Below, piece by piece: positions 1-10,727 of a stretch of DNA of 64,000 nt. Both the position numbers and the translations under genes were made by a program. The DNA is taken from NCBI GenBank assembly GCA_018970025.1, contig JAGWXF010000003.1:62001-126000 (forward strand). The letters are read 5' to 3'. The DNA is from Actinomycetales bacterium (GTDB taxonomy: Bacteria > Actinomycetota > Actinomycetes > S36-B12). The number at the start of each line of letters is the position of its first letter. Within the stretch, counting starts at the first letter, position 1. The notes below the pieces were generated by a model that did no database searches, was not told the DNA's origin, and saw only the letters and a program-made list of their open reading frames with translations.

Positions 1-1029
1 GATGCCCACGCCGAGCACTGGGCAACCAAGCTGGCCGATGCGGGCATCCCGGTGCCGGCACCGCCGGAGCAGCTGAGCGCTGCTGACGCGCGCATGGTCG
101 GCCGCGCCCGGGGTGCCGGATTCGCCGACGTCCTGGCCACGCTGGAGCAGGCCGAGAACCAGGCGCAGTCGGCCTACGATGACGAGCCCGAGGCCCCCGA
201 GTCGATGGCAGCCGATGAGCGGTCCCATGCGGAGGCGTTCCGCCGGATGATCCAGCAGTCCACTTTCCCGACCGACGGCTCGACCCCCGCGCCCCGGGCA
301 ACGTCGGCGGCATCGGGCAAGGGCGAGACCTGGCACCGCAGCGACCGCTCCGGGGCCACCCGGGCAGCCGTCTTCGGCATCAGCGACGGCCTGGTCTCCA
401 ATACGGCCCTGGTCATGGGCTTCGCCGGTGCATCGCCCGACAACCGCACCATCCTGTTCGCCGGCGTGGCGGGCCTGCTGGCGGGTGCCTTCTCCATGGC
501 GGCCGGCGAGTACGTCAGCGTCGCCAGCCAGCGCGACCTCTTCCGGCGCGAGATCCAGCTGGAGGCCGAGGAGCTGCGCAGCAAGCCGGAGGAGGAGCAG
601 CGCGAGCTCGAGCTGATCTACCGGGCCAAGGGCCTGAGCGCCGACGTCGCACGGCAGACGGCGGCCCAGATCATGGGCAACCCCAAGACGGCCCTTGACA
701 CCCTGGCCCGGGAGGAGCTCGGGCTCGACCCCGATGAGCTCGGGTCCCCGGTGAAGGTGGCCCTGTCGAGCTTCGCTGCCTTCGCCATCGGGGCCGTCGT
801 CGTCGTCCTGCCCTACCTGTTCTTCCTCGGCCCGCAGGCCTCCTCGACGATCCCGCTGGTGCTGGCCATCGCGCTAGCCGTAACCGCGATGCTCGCGGTC
901 GGCGGCCTGGTCGGGCGACTGTCCGGACGCGGGGTGGTCTTCTCCGCGCTGCGCCAGCTGATGTGGGGTGCCGGTGCCGCAGGGGTCACCTTCGTCGTCG
1001 GCACCATCATCGGGGTCAATATCTCCTAG
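1..1029 (+). CDS. VIT1/CCC1-family iron/manganese transporter with N-terminal ferritin-like segment (5' partial)
   Basis: Frame is open to base 1 (DAHAEHWATKLADAG...); GISDGLVSNTALVMGFAGAS and FSMAAGEYVSVASQRD are VIT1-family motifs. Confidence 0.85.
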   Translation, partial: DAHAEHWATKLADAGIPVPAPPEQLSAADARMVGRARGAGFADVLATLEQAENQAQSAYDDEPEAPESMAADERSHAEAFRRMIQQSTFPTDGSTPAPRATSAASGKGETWHRSDRSGATRAAVFGISDGLVSNTALVMGFAGASPDNRTILFAGVAGLLAGAFSMAAGEYVSVASQRDLFRREIQLEAEELRSKPEEEQRELELIYRAKGLSADVARQTAAQIMGNPKTALDTLAREELGLDPDELGSPVKVALSSFAAFAIGAVVVVLPYLFFLGPQASSTIPLVLAIALAVTAMLAVGGLVGRLSGRGVVFSALRQLMWGAGAAGVTFVVGTIIGVNIS

Positions 1030-1064
1030 GGGCATCATCCCCTCGGCCTGCATAGGGACGTTCC

Positions 1065-2213
1065 ATGGCTGCAGCCGTCGTACCCGCGAGCCTGGCCCAG
1101 GCGACCGGATCCCTGGCCACCGCCGCGACCCGGCTGATGGAGGAGGGCCTGCCCTGGTATCGCGACCTCGGCGCGCAGGAGCGCTCGTGGGTCGGCCTCG
1201 TGGCGCAGGCAGGCATCACCGCCTTCCTCGACTGGTATCGCGATCCCCGGCATGCACCGGCACTGACGTCCAGCGTCTTCGGCGCAGCGCCCCCGCAGCT
1301 CGCCCGGGTCATCTCCCTGGAGCAGACCGTGGCGCTCGTGCGCGCCACGATCGCGGTCGTCGAGTCCGCCATCGACGAGCTGGTCGAGCCAGCTGATCAG
1401 CCGCCCCTGCGAGACGCGATCCTGCGCTACTCGCGGGAGATCGCCTTCTCCGCCGCTGAGGTGTACGCCCGCGCGGCCGAGGCCCGCGGTGCCTGGGACG
1501 CCCGGCTGGAGTCGCTCGTCGTCGATGCGCTCCTGCGCGATGAGCTCGACGACTCGGTCGCCAGCCGGATCGCAGCCCTGGGGTGGGCGAGCCACCGTGC
1601 CCTGGTGGTGGTCGCCGGTGACGCCCCGACCGGCGACCCGGAGCAGGCGATGCAGGTGATGCGCCGCGCGGCGGGCGCCCAGCACCTCGACCTGCTCACC
1701 GGCATGCAGGGCCGCACCCTGCTCGCCGTGGCAGGCGGGGCCGAGGAGCCGGGGAGGCTGGCACGGCTGCTCGCCGCCCATCTCGGCCCCGGGCCGGTCG
1801 TCTTCGGGCCGGTCGTGTCGACCTTCGCGGACGTGTCCGCGACCGCTCGAACCGTGCTCATCGGGCTGCGGGCCGCGGTCGGCTGGCCGGATGCCCCCCG
1901 GCCGGTCAGCGTCGATGAGCTGCTGCCCGAGCGAGCACTCCTCGGCGATCCGGCCGCCGTGACCCGCCTGGTGGCTCAGGTGCACGAAGCGCTGCTGCGG
2001 GATCCGGCCCTGATGGAGACCGCAATTGCGTACCTCGATCGGTACGGGACGCTGGAGGGCACGGCACGAGCCCTGTTCGTGCATCCCAATACCGTGCGCT
2101 ACCGGCTGCGGCGCATTGCGGACGTCACCGGCTGGAGCCCAACGGACCCACGCGAGGCCGCCTGCCTGCGAGCTGGCCTCACCCTGGGCCGGCTGACCGC
2201 GACGCCCTTGTAG
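1065..2213 (+). CDS. PucR/CdaR-type transcriptional regulator (FasR-like by position)
   Basis: C-terminal PucR HTH: YLDRYGTLEGTARALFVHPNTVRYRLRRIADVTGW; lies directly upstream of the fab cluster. Confidence 0.8.
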   Translation: MAAAVVPASLAQATGSLATAATRLMEEGLPWYRDLGAQERSWVGLVAQAGITAFLDWYRDPRHAPALTSSVFGAAPPQLARVISLEQTVALVRATIAVVESAIDELVEPADQPPLRDAILRYSREIAFSAAEVYARAAEARGAWDARLESLVVDALLRDELDDSVASRIAALGWASHRALVVVAGDAPTGDPEQAMQVMRRAAGAQHLDLLTGMQGRTLLAVAGGAEEPGRLARLLAAHLGPGPVVFGPVVSTFADVSATARTVLIGLRAAVGWPDAPRPVSVDELLPERALLGDPAAVTRLVAQVHEALLRDPALMETAIAYLDRYGTLEGTARALFVHPNTVRYRLRRIADVTGWSPTDPREAACLRAGLTLGRLTATPL

Positions 2214-2224
2214 ATACCCTACAA
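2208..2224. promoter_or_regulatory. Candidate operator, inverted repeat TTGTAG-N5-CTACAA
   Basis: Perfect 6-bp arms overlapping the regulator stop codon, upstream of fabD. Confidence 0.4.
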
Positions 2225-2292
2225 ACCATGCGGCACGACATTGGAGGAGCGGCCCAAGCCTGCCGTGGCCTGGTTGTGGGAGGCTCACCGTC

Positions 2293-3486
2293 GTGCTTGT
2301 GATCGTGGCCCCCGGCCAAGGCGCCCAGTCCCCCGGCTTCCTGACCCCCTGGCTCGAGGTACCGGGCGTGCGCGAGCGCCTGACCTGGCTGTCGGCCGTT
2401 GCCGGCATCGACCTGATCGAGCATGGCACGGTCTCCGATGCCGACACCATCCGCGATACCGCCATCGCCCAGCCGCTGATCGTCGGCGCCGGCCTGGTCA
2501 CCATGCTCAGCCTCTTCCCTCACCCGTCGTCGGCCTTCGCGCGCATCGGTGCCGGTGCGGGCCACTCGGTCGGCGAGATCACGGCCGCGGTGGGGGCAGG
2601 CGTCATGACCGCCGAGCAGGCAATGGTGTTCGTCCGGGAGCGCGGCCGGGCCATGGCCGCCGCCTCCGCCATCACCCCCACGGGGATGAGCGCCGTCCTC
2701 GGCGGCGAGCCGGATGCCGTCGTCGCAAAGGCGACCGAGCACCGGCTGACTCCGGCGAACATGAACGGTGCCGGGCAGATCGTGGTCGCCGGCACCATGG
2801 CCGACCTGCGGGCCTTCGCAGAAGATCCCCCGGAGGGGGCACGGGTGCGCCCCCTGGAGGTCGCCGGTGCGTTCCACACCGAGCACATGGCCCCGGCGGT
2901 CACCACCCTGTCGGGCTATGCGCGGGCCATCTCCACCCACGACCCGCGCCTGCGCCTGATCTCGAATGCCGACGGCCAGGTCGTGCATGACGGCCGGGAG
3001 GTGCTCGCACGGCTGGTCAGCCAGGTGCGCAGCCCGGTGCGCTGGGATCTGTGCATGCAGGCCATGGCCGATCTCGGGGTGACGGCCGTCATCGAGATCC
3101 CGCCGGCCGGCACCCTGGTCGGGCTGGCGAGGCGGGCCCTGCCGGGCGTTCAGACGCTCGCCCTGAAGACGCCGGACGACCTCCCGGCTGCCTGGGAGCT
3201 CATCAACGAGCACAGCGCTTCCTCGCCGATCGGCAGCCAGCCCACCTGGCGCCTGCTGATCGCACCGGTCAAGGGCACGTTCGTCCAGCGCATCACCGCA
3301 GCGGTCGGCGACTCGCTGCCCAATGACGCCATCGTGGGCACCATCGACACCCTGCGCGACAGCACGCCGATCACCGCCCCGCATGGCGGGGTGGTCGTGG
3401 AGTGGCTGGTGCACGATGGCGACCCGGTCTCCCCCGGCCAGCCGATCCTGCGGCTGCACCCCGAGCCCCAGGAGGCCCAGGCGTGA
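2293..3486 (+). CDS. fabD: Malonyl-CoA:ACP transacylase with C-terminal biotinyl/lipoyl-like domain
   Basis: GHSVGEITAAVGAG active-site motif; C-terminal LIAPVKGTFV...TIDTLRDSTPITAPHGGVVVEWLVHDGDPVSPGQPILRL. Confidence 0.88.
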   Translation: MLVIVAPGQGAQSPGFLTPWLEVPGVRERLTWLSAVAGIDLIEHGTVSDADTIRDTAIAQPLIVGAGLVTMLSLFPHPSSAFARIGAGAGHSVGEITAAVGAGVMTAEQAMVFVRERGRAMAAASAITPTGMSAVLGGEPDAVVAKATEHRLTPANMNGAGQIVVAGTMADLRAFAEDPPEGARVRPLEVAGAFHTEHMAPAVTTLSGYARAISTHDPRLRLISNADGQVVHDGREVLARLVSQVRSPVRWDLCMQAMADLGVTAVIEIPPAGTLVGLARRALPGVQTLALKTPDDLPAAWELINEHSASSPIGSQPTWRLLIAPVKGTFVQRITAAVGDSLPNDAIVGTIDTLRDSTPITAPHGGVVVEWLVHDGDPVSPGQPILRLHPEPQEAQA

Positions 3487-4487
3487 GCGGCCGGATCGGC
3501 CAGCGCACGGGGGCACCGGCCTGCCGGATCCTGTCGGTCGGCAGCTTCCGGCCGGCCCGGGTGGTCACGAATGCCGAGATCTGCGAGCGCATCGACTCCT
3601 CCGACGAGTGGATCCGGGAGCGCTCGGGCATCATCGAGCGGCGCTACGCCGCTCGCGAGGAGTCCGTCGTCGATCTCGGAGTGCAGGCCGCCCGAGTCGC
3701 GCTGGAGCGCTCCGGCGTCGACCCCGGTGCCATCTCGATGGTCCTGGTCGCCACGGTCACCCATCCGCTCCAGACGCCGTCTGCCGCAGTGGAGATCGCC
3801 TTCCGCGTCGGTGCCACGAACGCCGCGGCCACTGACATCTCCTCTGCCTGCGCCGGCTTCTGCTACGGCCTGGGCCTGGCCGACTCGATGATCCGCACCG
3901 GCGCCGCCGAGTACGTCCTGCTGGTCGGGGTCGAGAAGCTCAGCGACTGGGTGAACCCGGATGACCGCAGCTCGGCCTTCATCTTCGCCGACGGAGCCGG
4001 CGCAGTGGTCATCGGGCCCTCCGACACCCCCGGGATCGGGCCGACGATCTGGGGGGCGGACGGCTCGCAGACCGATGCGATCAACATGACGCAGACCCTC
4101 ATCCAGTACCGCAATGAGGGCGGCGAGATCTTCCCGCACCTGGTGATGAAGGGCCAGCAGGTGTTCCGATGGGCCGTCGGCGAGATGCCCAAGGTCGCCC
4201 AGCGGGCCCTGGACGCCGCAGGCCTGACCGCCGATGACCTTGACGCCTTCATCCCCCATCAGGCCAACATGCGCATCACCGATGCGATGGTCCGGGCCAT
4301 GCGACTGCCCGAGGGCCTGCCGGTCGCACGCGATATCGCCACCACCGGCAACACCTCGGCCGCCTCCATCCCGCTGGCCATGGATCGCATGCTGGCCGAC
4401 GGCGAGATCCGAAGCGGCGACATCGCCCTGCTCATCGGGTTCGGTGCCGGCCTGGCATTCGCCTCCCAGGTCGTCCGGGTTCCCTAG
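3483..4487 (+). CDS. fabH: 3-oxoacyl-ACP synthase III
   Basis: ILSVGSFRPARVVTN..., SSACAGFCYGL, PHQANMRI, TGNTSAASIP; GTG start overlaps the fabD stop (GTGA). Confidence 0.93.
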   Translation: MSGRIGQRTGAPACRILSVGSFRPARVVTNAEICERIDSSDEWIRERSGIIERRYAAREESVVDLGVQAARVALERSGVDPGAISMVLVATVTHPLQTPSAAVEIAFRVGATNAAATDISSACAGFCYGLGLADSMIRTGAAEYVLLVGVEKLSDWVNPDDRSSAFIFADGAGAVVIGPSDTPGIGPTIWGADGSQTDAINMTQTLIQYRNEGGEIFPHLVMKGQQVFRWAVGEMPKVAQRALDAAGLTADDLDAFIPHQANMRITDAMVRAMRLPEGLPVARDIATTGNTSAASIPLAMDRMLADGEIRSGDIALLIGFGAGLAFASQVVRVP

Positions 4488-4591
4488 CCGCCAGCCCGAC
4501 CCGATCCGCATCCCATCCACGAACCGCAAGGCACCCATGATCCGCACCAGCAACAACCGGAAGTGACGACACAAGAGATGAGAGGTATGCA

Positions 4592-4828
4592 ATGAGCCAG
4601 GACATCTTGGCGGGCCTCGCGGCCATCGTGAACGAGGTAGCCGGCGTCCCGGTCGAGGACGTCCAGCCGGACAAGTCCTTCGTCGACGACCTGGACATCG
4701 ACTCGCTGTCGATGGTCGAGGTCGTCATGGCGGCCGAGGACAAGTGGGGCGTGAAGATCCCCGACAGCGAGGTCAAGAACCTCAAGACCGTCGGCGATGC
4801 CGTCAGCTTCATCGCGGCAAACTCCTAG
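4592..4828 (+). CDS. acpP: Acyl carrier protein
   Basis: 78 aa with DIDSLSMVEVVMAAED phosphopantetheine site. Confidence 0.95.
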   Translation: MSQDILAGLAAIVNEVAGVPVEDVQPDKSFVDDLDIDSLSMVEVVMAAEDKWGVKIPDSEVKNLKTVGDAVSFIAANS

Positions 4829-4834
4829 GCCAGT

Positions 4835-4890
4835 GGGGGCGTCGCGTCGTCCGGGGCCGCACCTGCGACCGCGCGCGACGCGACGCCTCC
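4835..4890 (+). terminator. Strong stem-loop between acpP and fabF
   Basis: GGCGTCGCGTCG (4838-4849) / CGACGCGACGCC (4876-4887) perfect 12-bp arms, extendable with a G-U pair; no U tract. Confidence 0.45.
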
Positions 4891-4966
4891 AGGACTCCTG
4901 CCCTCATTCGGCAGGCCATGCGCCGCCGCACGCAAGCCTTCACCCACGCGCATCACAGGAGGATCG

Positions 4967-6199
<1,233 letters not shown>

Positions 6200-6200
6200 C

Positions 6201-7601
6201 ATGTCCCAGAGCCCGTCGGTCGACATCGACCCCCGATCCCCGCGCGCCCGCCTGGCCGCGCTCTTCGACGACGGGGCCTTCACCCCCATCACCCCCGAGG
6301 ATGACCGGGGGGTGCTGTCGGCGGTCGGGCAGGTGCATGGCGCCCGGGTCGTGGCGTTCGCGACCGACCCGACCGTGCAGGGCGGCGCGATGGGCTCGCA
6401 GGGCTGTCGGGCCATCGTGACGGCCTACGACCGGGCATTCGCCGACCACTGCCCCGTCGTGGGCATCTGGCACTCCGGGGGCGCTCGCCTGCGCGAGGGG
6501 GTCGCCAGCCTCGACGGCGTCGGGCGCGTCTTCGCGGCGATGACCCGGGCATCGGGCAAGGTCCCGCAGATCTCGGTCGTCGTCGGCCCCGCGGCCGGCG
6601 GCGCTGCCTACGGGCCTGCCCTCACCGACGTGGTCATCATGTCCGATGCCGGCCGGATCTTCGTGACCGGCCCGGAGGTCGTCCGCTCGGTCACCGGCGA
6701 GGACGTCAACATGGACATCCTCGGCGGAGCCGAGCCGCACGGGCGACGCAGCGGCGTGGTCCATATCACCACCGACAGCGAGGCGCAGGCCCTCGGGCAG
6801 GCCCGCGACCTGGCCGTGCTGCTGGCCCACCAGGGCTCCCTGGACATCGACGCGGTGGCAGATCGCGATCTGGGTGCCTACCTGCCCGAGTCGGCCCGAC
6901 GCGCCTACGACGTGCATCCCCTGGTCGAGGGCTTCCTCGACGACGGCACCTTCATCGAGCTGCATGCCCGCTGGGCACCGAACATCGTGGTGGGCCTGGG
7001 CCGGCTCGGCGGGCGGACCACCGGCGTGGTGGCCAACAACCCGATGCGCCTAGGCGGCTGCCTGGACTCCGCCAGCGCCGAGAAGGCTGCCCGCTTCGTG
7101 CGGATGTGCGATGCCTTCGCAATCCCGCTCATCGTGCTCGTCGACGTACCCGGCTACCTGCCCGGCCTGGGCCAGGAGTGGGAGGGCGTCGTGCGTCGCG
7201 GGGCCAAGCTGCTGCATGCGTTCGCCGAGTGCGTCGTCCCCCGGGTGACGGTGGTCACCCGCAAGGCCTACGGCGGCGCCTACGTGGCGATGAACTCCTC
7301 GTCCCTGGGAGCGACCCGCGTCTTCGCCTGGCCGGATGCCGAGGTCGCCGTGATGGGATCCGTGGCGGCCATCCGCATCCTGCATCGACGCCGGCTGGCC
7401 GAGGTACCCGAGGATGCCCGGGCCCAGGTCGAGCTCGAGCTCGCGGCCGAGCATGAGGTCATCTCCGGCGGGATCAAGCGAGCCGTGGAGATCGGGGTCG
7501 TGGACGAGGTCGTCGATCCGACCGTCACCAGGACGACGGTCGCACGCATCCTGCTCGATACCCCCGGCGTGCGCGGGGTGCACGGCAACATCCCCCTCTA
7601 G
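6201..7601 (+). CDS. accD: Acyl-CoA (acetyl/propionyl-CoA) carboxylase carboxyltransferase subunit
   Basis: AVGAAAGGAAYGPALTD-like and DVPGYLPGLGQEWEGVVRRGAKLLHAFAE motifs; follows fabF. Confidence 0.88.
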   Translation: MSQSPSVDIDPRSPRARLAALFDDGAFTPITPEDDRGVLSAVGQVHGARVVAFATDPTVQGGAMGSQGCRAIVTAYDRAFADHCPVVGIWHSGGARLREGVASLDGVGRVFAAMTRASGKVPQISVVVGPAAGGAAYGPALTDVVIMSDAGRIFVTGPEVVRSVTGEDVNMDILGGAEPHGRRSGVVHITTDSEAQALGQARDLAVLLAHQGSLDIDAVADRDLGAYLPESARRAYDVHPLVEGFLDDGTFIELHARWAPNIVVGLGRLGGRTTGVVANNPMRLGGCLDSASAEKAARFVRMCDAFAIPLIVLVDVPGYLPGLGQEWEGVVRRGAKLLHAFAECVVPRVTVVTRKAYGGAYVAMNSSSLGATRVFAWPDAEVAVMGSVAAIRILHRRRLAEVPEDARAQVELELAAEHEVISGGIKRAVEIGVVDEVVDPTVTRTTVARILLDTPGVRGVHGNIPL

Positions 7602-7616
7602 GGGCCGTCCGATTCG

Positions 7617-8171
7617 CTAGATCACCTGCTCCAGCACCCGAACCGTCGACTCCTCGAAGGTGCAGCGGAATGCCTCGAGCTCCTCGTCCCAGGGCTGACC
7701 GATGAGCCGTCCGAGCTCCTCCTCCAGGCAGGTCCCTGCGTAGGCGGCGTGGGCAACCGCGGCCTTGAGGCGATCCTCCGGAACCAGGACATCCCCGTGC
7801 GGGCCGATATCGGCCCGGAACAGGCCCAGCGAGGGGGTCGCCGAGAACCGCTCACCGAGGCGGCCGGGGGTGGGATCCTCGGTGACCTCGTAGCGCACCT
7901 GGGAGAACGGCAGCAGCGCGCTGGCGATCCGGGCCCCGGTACCGACCGGACCCTCCCAGGCCAGCTGGGCGCGAACGGAGGTCGGGACGACCGCCTGGGC
8001 CGCCCAGGAGATGCGGACGGGCTCGCCGAACACTGCGGCGAGCGCCCATTCCAGGTGCGGGCTGACAGCCCTGGGGCAGGCATGGACGAATACGACCCCG
8101 CGTGCCACGACGCTGGCGTCGTCAACCAAGGCCCTCAGCGCCGTCGCAGACGACGGCAGGACATGACGCAT
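7617..8171 (-). CDS. DUF3145 family protein
   Basis: MRHVLPSSATALRALVDDASVVARGVVFVHACPRAVSPHLEWAL...; recognised actinobacterial fab-linked family; start chosen inside the longer ORF. Confidence 0.75.
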   Translation of the reverse strand: MRHVLPSSATALRALVDDASVVARGVVFVHACPRAVSPHLEWALAAVFGEPVRISWAAQAVVPTSVRAQLAWEGPVGTGARIASALLPFSQVRYEVTEDPTPGRLGERFSATPSLGLFRADIGPHGDVLVPEDRLKAAVAHAAYAGTCLEEELGRLIGQPWDEELEAFRCTFEESTVRVLEQVI

Positions 8172-8300
8172 GATCGGTCTCCCTCGCTCCCGGCTCACCT
8201 TCCCCAGTGCCCGGTGCGATGCGACCGCCCGCAGCATAGCGCGGCGCAGCCCTGGGTGCGGACATTGCCCGGCAGACGGGCAGCCGGGCAGGATGGCCGC

Positions 8301-8990
8301 GTGGACGACAGCCGCGAGGACGCCGAGCGTCGCTATCACCATGGCGACCTGCGAGCGGCGCTGATCGAGGCGGCCGTGGCGCAGGTCGACGAGGTCGGCC
8401 TGGAGCACCTGTCGCTGCGCGCGGCCGCAGCCAGTGTCGGCGTGAGCCCGAGTGCGGCCTACCATCACTTCGCCGACAAGGACGCCCTCATGGCGGCCGT
8501 CGCCCTGGCCGCCAACGCATGCCTCGACGAGGCGATGCAGCGGGCCGTGGGCGAGGTCAGCGGGATCGGCGCCCGGGCCGCACGGGCGAGGGTGCGAGCC
8601 GCAGCCCGTGCCTACCTGGCGTTCGCCCTGGAGCACCCGCACCTGTTCCGGGCTGCCTTCAGCGGCCACGCCGCGGCGGCCGTCCAGGACGCCGCGACGG
8701 CAATCCAGCTCGCCCCGGCGACCGGCCACGACGCGCCGGCAGGCGCGCCCGTCGATGCCCATGCCGCCTACGGCCGCGCCTCTGCGCTGCTCGACCAGCT
8801 CGTCACCACAGGGGCGGCCCCGGACTCCTTCCGGCAGGGCGCGGAGGAGATCATGTGGGCGACGATCCACGGTATGGCCACCCTGATGCTGGAGGGCTAC
8901 CTCGATCGCCGGCGTATCGACGACTACCTGCAGGACATGGAGCGACTCATGCAGTTGACCTCAACCGCACAGGTACGGGCATCACGATGA
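8301..8990 (+). CDS. TetR/AcrR-family regulator
   Basis: RYHHGDLRAALIEAAVAQVDEVGLEHLSLRAAAASVGVSPSAAYHHFADKDALMAAV. Confidence 0.88.
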   Translation: MDDSREDAERRYHHGDLRAALIEAAVAQVDEVGLEHLSLRAAAASVGVSPSAAYHHFADKDALMAAVALAANACLDEAMQRAVGEVSGIGARAARARVRAAARAYLAFALEHPHLFRAAFSGHAAAAVQDAATAIQLAPATGHDAPAGAPVDAHAAYGRASALLDQLVTTGAAPDSFRQGAEEIMWATIHGMATLMLEGYLDRRRIDDYLQDMERLMQLTSTAQVRASR

Positions 8991-9736
8991 CGACTCGACA
9001 GGTGATGGCCAGCAGCGGAGGGTTCGTCCAGGTACCGGGCCTATGGGGGGTGATGCGCCCGGGCCGGATCTTCCTGGAGGCCCTGCGGCTGACGGGCAAG
9101 GACCGCCCGCGGGTCTGCCTGGTGATGACCGCCAGCGGCGACAATCCCGGGTACCTGGCCACCATGTACGCCGCCCTGGCGGACGTATCCTGCGATGTGG
9201 ACCACCTCACCCTGTTCACCCAGCCCAATCGCCCGGTCGAGGAGGCGATCGGCCGGGCCGACGTCGTGTGGGTCGGAGGCGGCAGCGTCGCGAACCTGCT
9301 GGCCCTGTGGCGGCTGCATGGCGTCGACGAGGCCATGCGGGCTGCCTGGGATCGCGGCACGATCCTCGGCGGGGTGAGCGCAGGCTCCATCTGCTGGCAC
9401 GTCGGCGGGCCGACGGACTCGTTCGGCGCCCAGTTGCGTCCGGTCACCGATGCCCTGGGCCTGCTGCCCTACGGCAATGGCGTCCACTACGACTCCGAGG
9501 AGCAGCGGCGCCCCCTCGTGCACCAGCTGGTGGGCGACGGCACGCTGCCCACGTCACTGGCGACCGATGACCACGTCGCCGTGCGCTACGAGGGCATTGA
9601 TCCGGTCGAGGTTATCTCGGACGAGCCAGTCGATCCGGCGCACGGGCCGGCGGCCTACGTCATCCGCCGCACGGCTGACGGCGTCATCGAGACACGCCTG
9701 CCGGTAGGCCCGATCGACCCCGCACTGCTGGGGTAG
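8987..9736 (+). CDS. Peptidase S51 (dipeptidase E-like)
   Basis: DVVWVGGGSVANLLALWRLHG and GGVSAGSICW nucleophile motif; ATGA overlap with tetR. Confidence 0.85.
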   Translation: MTTRQVMASSGGFVQVPGLWGVMRPGRIFLEALRLTGKDRPRVCLVMTASGDNPGYLATMYAALADVSCDVDHLTLFTQPNRPVEEAIGRADVVWVGGGSVANLLALWRLHGVDEAMRAAWDRGTILGGVSAGSICWHVGGPTDSFGAQLRPVTDALGLLPYGNGVHYDSEEQRRPLVHQLVGDGTLPTSLATDDHVAVRYEGIDPVEVISDEPVDPAHGPAAYVIRRTADGVIETRLPVGPIDPALLG

Positions 9737-9766
9737 GGCAGGGCGGCCCGGCCGGGTCGCCGTTGG

Positions 9767-10669
9767 CTACTGCTCGTCGGCGGGCCCCGCTGACGCTGGT
9801 GCGGTCATGCCCGCCCGCAGCAGGCCCATCGCTGCCGTCAGCTCGCCGGGGATGATCCATACCTTGTTCGCATCGCCCTCGGCCATCCTCGGCAGCGCCT
9901 CGAGGTAGCGATGCGCGAGCGCGGCCGAGGAGGGCGCCGCGTCGTGGATCGCCCCATACACCGTCACCAGGGCGGATGCCTCGGCCTCGGCCCGGATCAC
10001 CTGGGCCTTCGCCTCGCCCTCGGCGGTCAGGATGGCAGCCTGCTTGGCACCCTCGGCGGTCAGGATGGCAGCCTGCTTCTGCCCCTCCGCGGTCAGGATC
10101 GCTGCCCGTCGCTCGCGCTCGGCCTTCAGCTGCTTCTCCATCGACTCCTGCACCGAGGCCGGCGGATCGATGGCCTTCAGCTCCACGCGGTTGACCCGGA
10201 TGCCCCACTTGCCGGTCGCCTCGTCCAGCACCCCGCGCAGCTGCCCATTGATGGAGTCCCGCGAGGTCAGCGTCTGCTCGAGGTCCATGGAGCCGATGAC
10301 ATTGCGCAGGGTCGTCACCGTCAGCTGCTCGATGCCCAGCAGGAAGTTCGCGATCTCGTAGGTGGCCGCCTTGGCGTCCGTGACCTGGAAGTACACGACG
10401 GTATCGATGGAGACGACGAGGTTGTCCTCGGTGATGACTGGCTGGGGCGGGAAGGATGCGACCTGCTCGCGCATGTCGACCCGGCGGCGGATGCGGTCCA
10501 CGACCGGGATGAGGATGCTCAGCCCCGGGGTCAGGGTGCGCTGGAACCGGCCGAGCCGCTCGACCACGGCCGTGGAGGCCTGGTCGACGATCACGATCGT
10601 GCGGGTGAGCACGATGACGGCCAGGACAACGACCGCCACTCCCACGATGACCGGCAGGACCACGTCCAT
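9767..10669 (-). CDS. SPFH/band 7 (stomatin-like) protein
   Basis: VVERLGRFQRTLTPGLSILIPVVDRIRRRVDMREQV; AAILTAEG repeats. Confidence 0.92.
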   Translation of the reverse strand: MDVVLPVIVGVAVVVLAVIVLTRTIVIVDQASTAVVERLGRFQRTLTPGLSILIPVVDRIRRRVDMREQVASFPPQPVITEDNLVVSIDTVVYFQVTDAKAATYEIANFLLGIEQLTVTTLRNVIGSMDLEQTLTSRDSINGQLRGVLDEATGKWGIRVNRVELKAIDPPASVQESMEKQLKAERERRAAILTAEGQKQAAILTAEGAKQAAILTAEGEAKAQVIRAEAEASALVTVYGAIHDAAPSSAALAHRYLEALPRMAEGDANKVWIIPGELTAAMGLLRAGMTAPASAGPADEQ

Positions 10670-10727
10670 GGCATCTCCTTGACTCGTGACGGGACGTATC
10701 CCGTCGGGTTGGCGTGCGGGCGATCGG

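Noticed and set aside
1035-2504. 489-aa minus-strand ORF opposite the PucR regulator
   Set aside because: No motifs, biased composition, overlaps a convincing sense gene
10030-10130. Minisatellite in the SPFH gene (AAILTAEG repeats)
   Set aside because: This heptad-like repeat is typical of SPFH/band 7 coiled-coil regions and likely functional, so not counted as an unusual expansion
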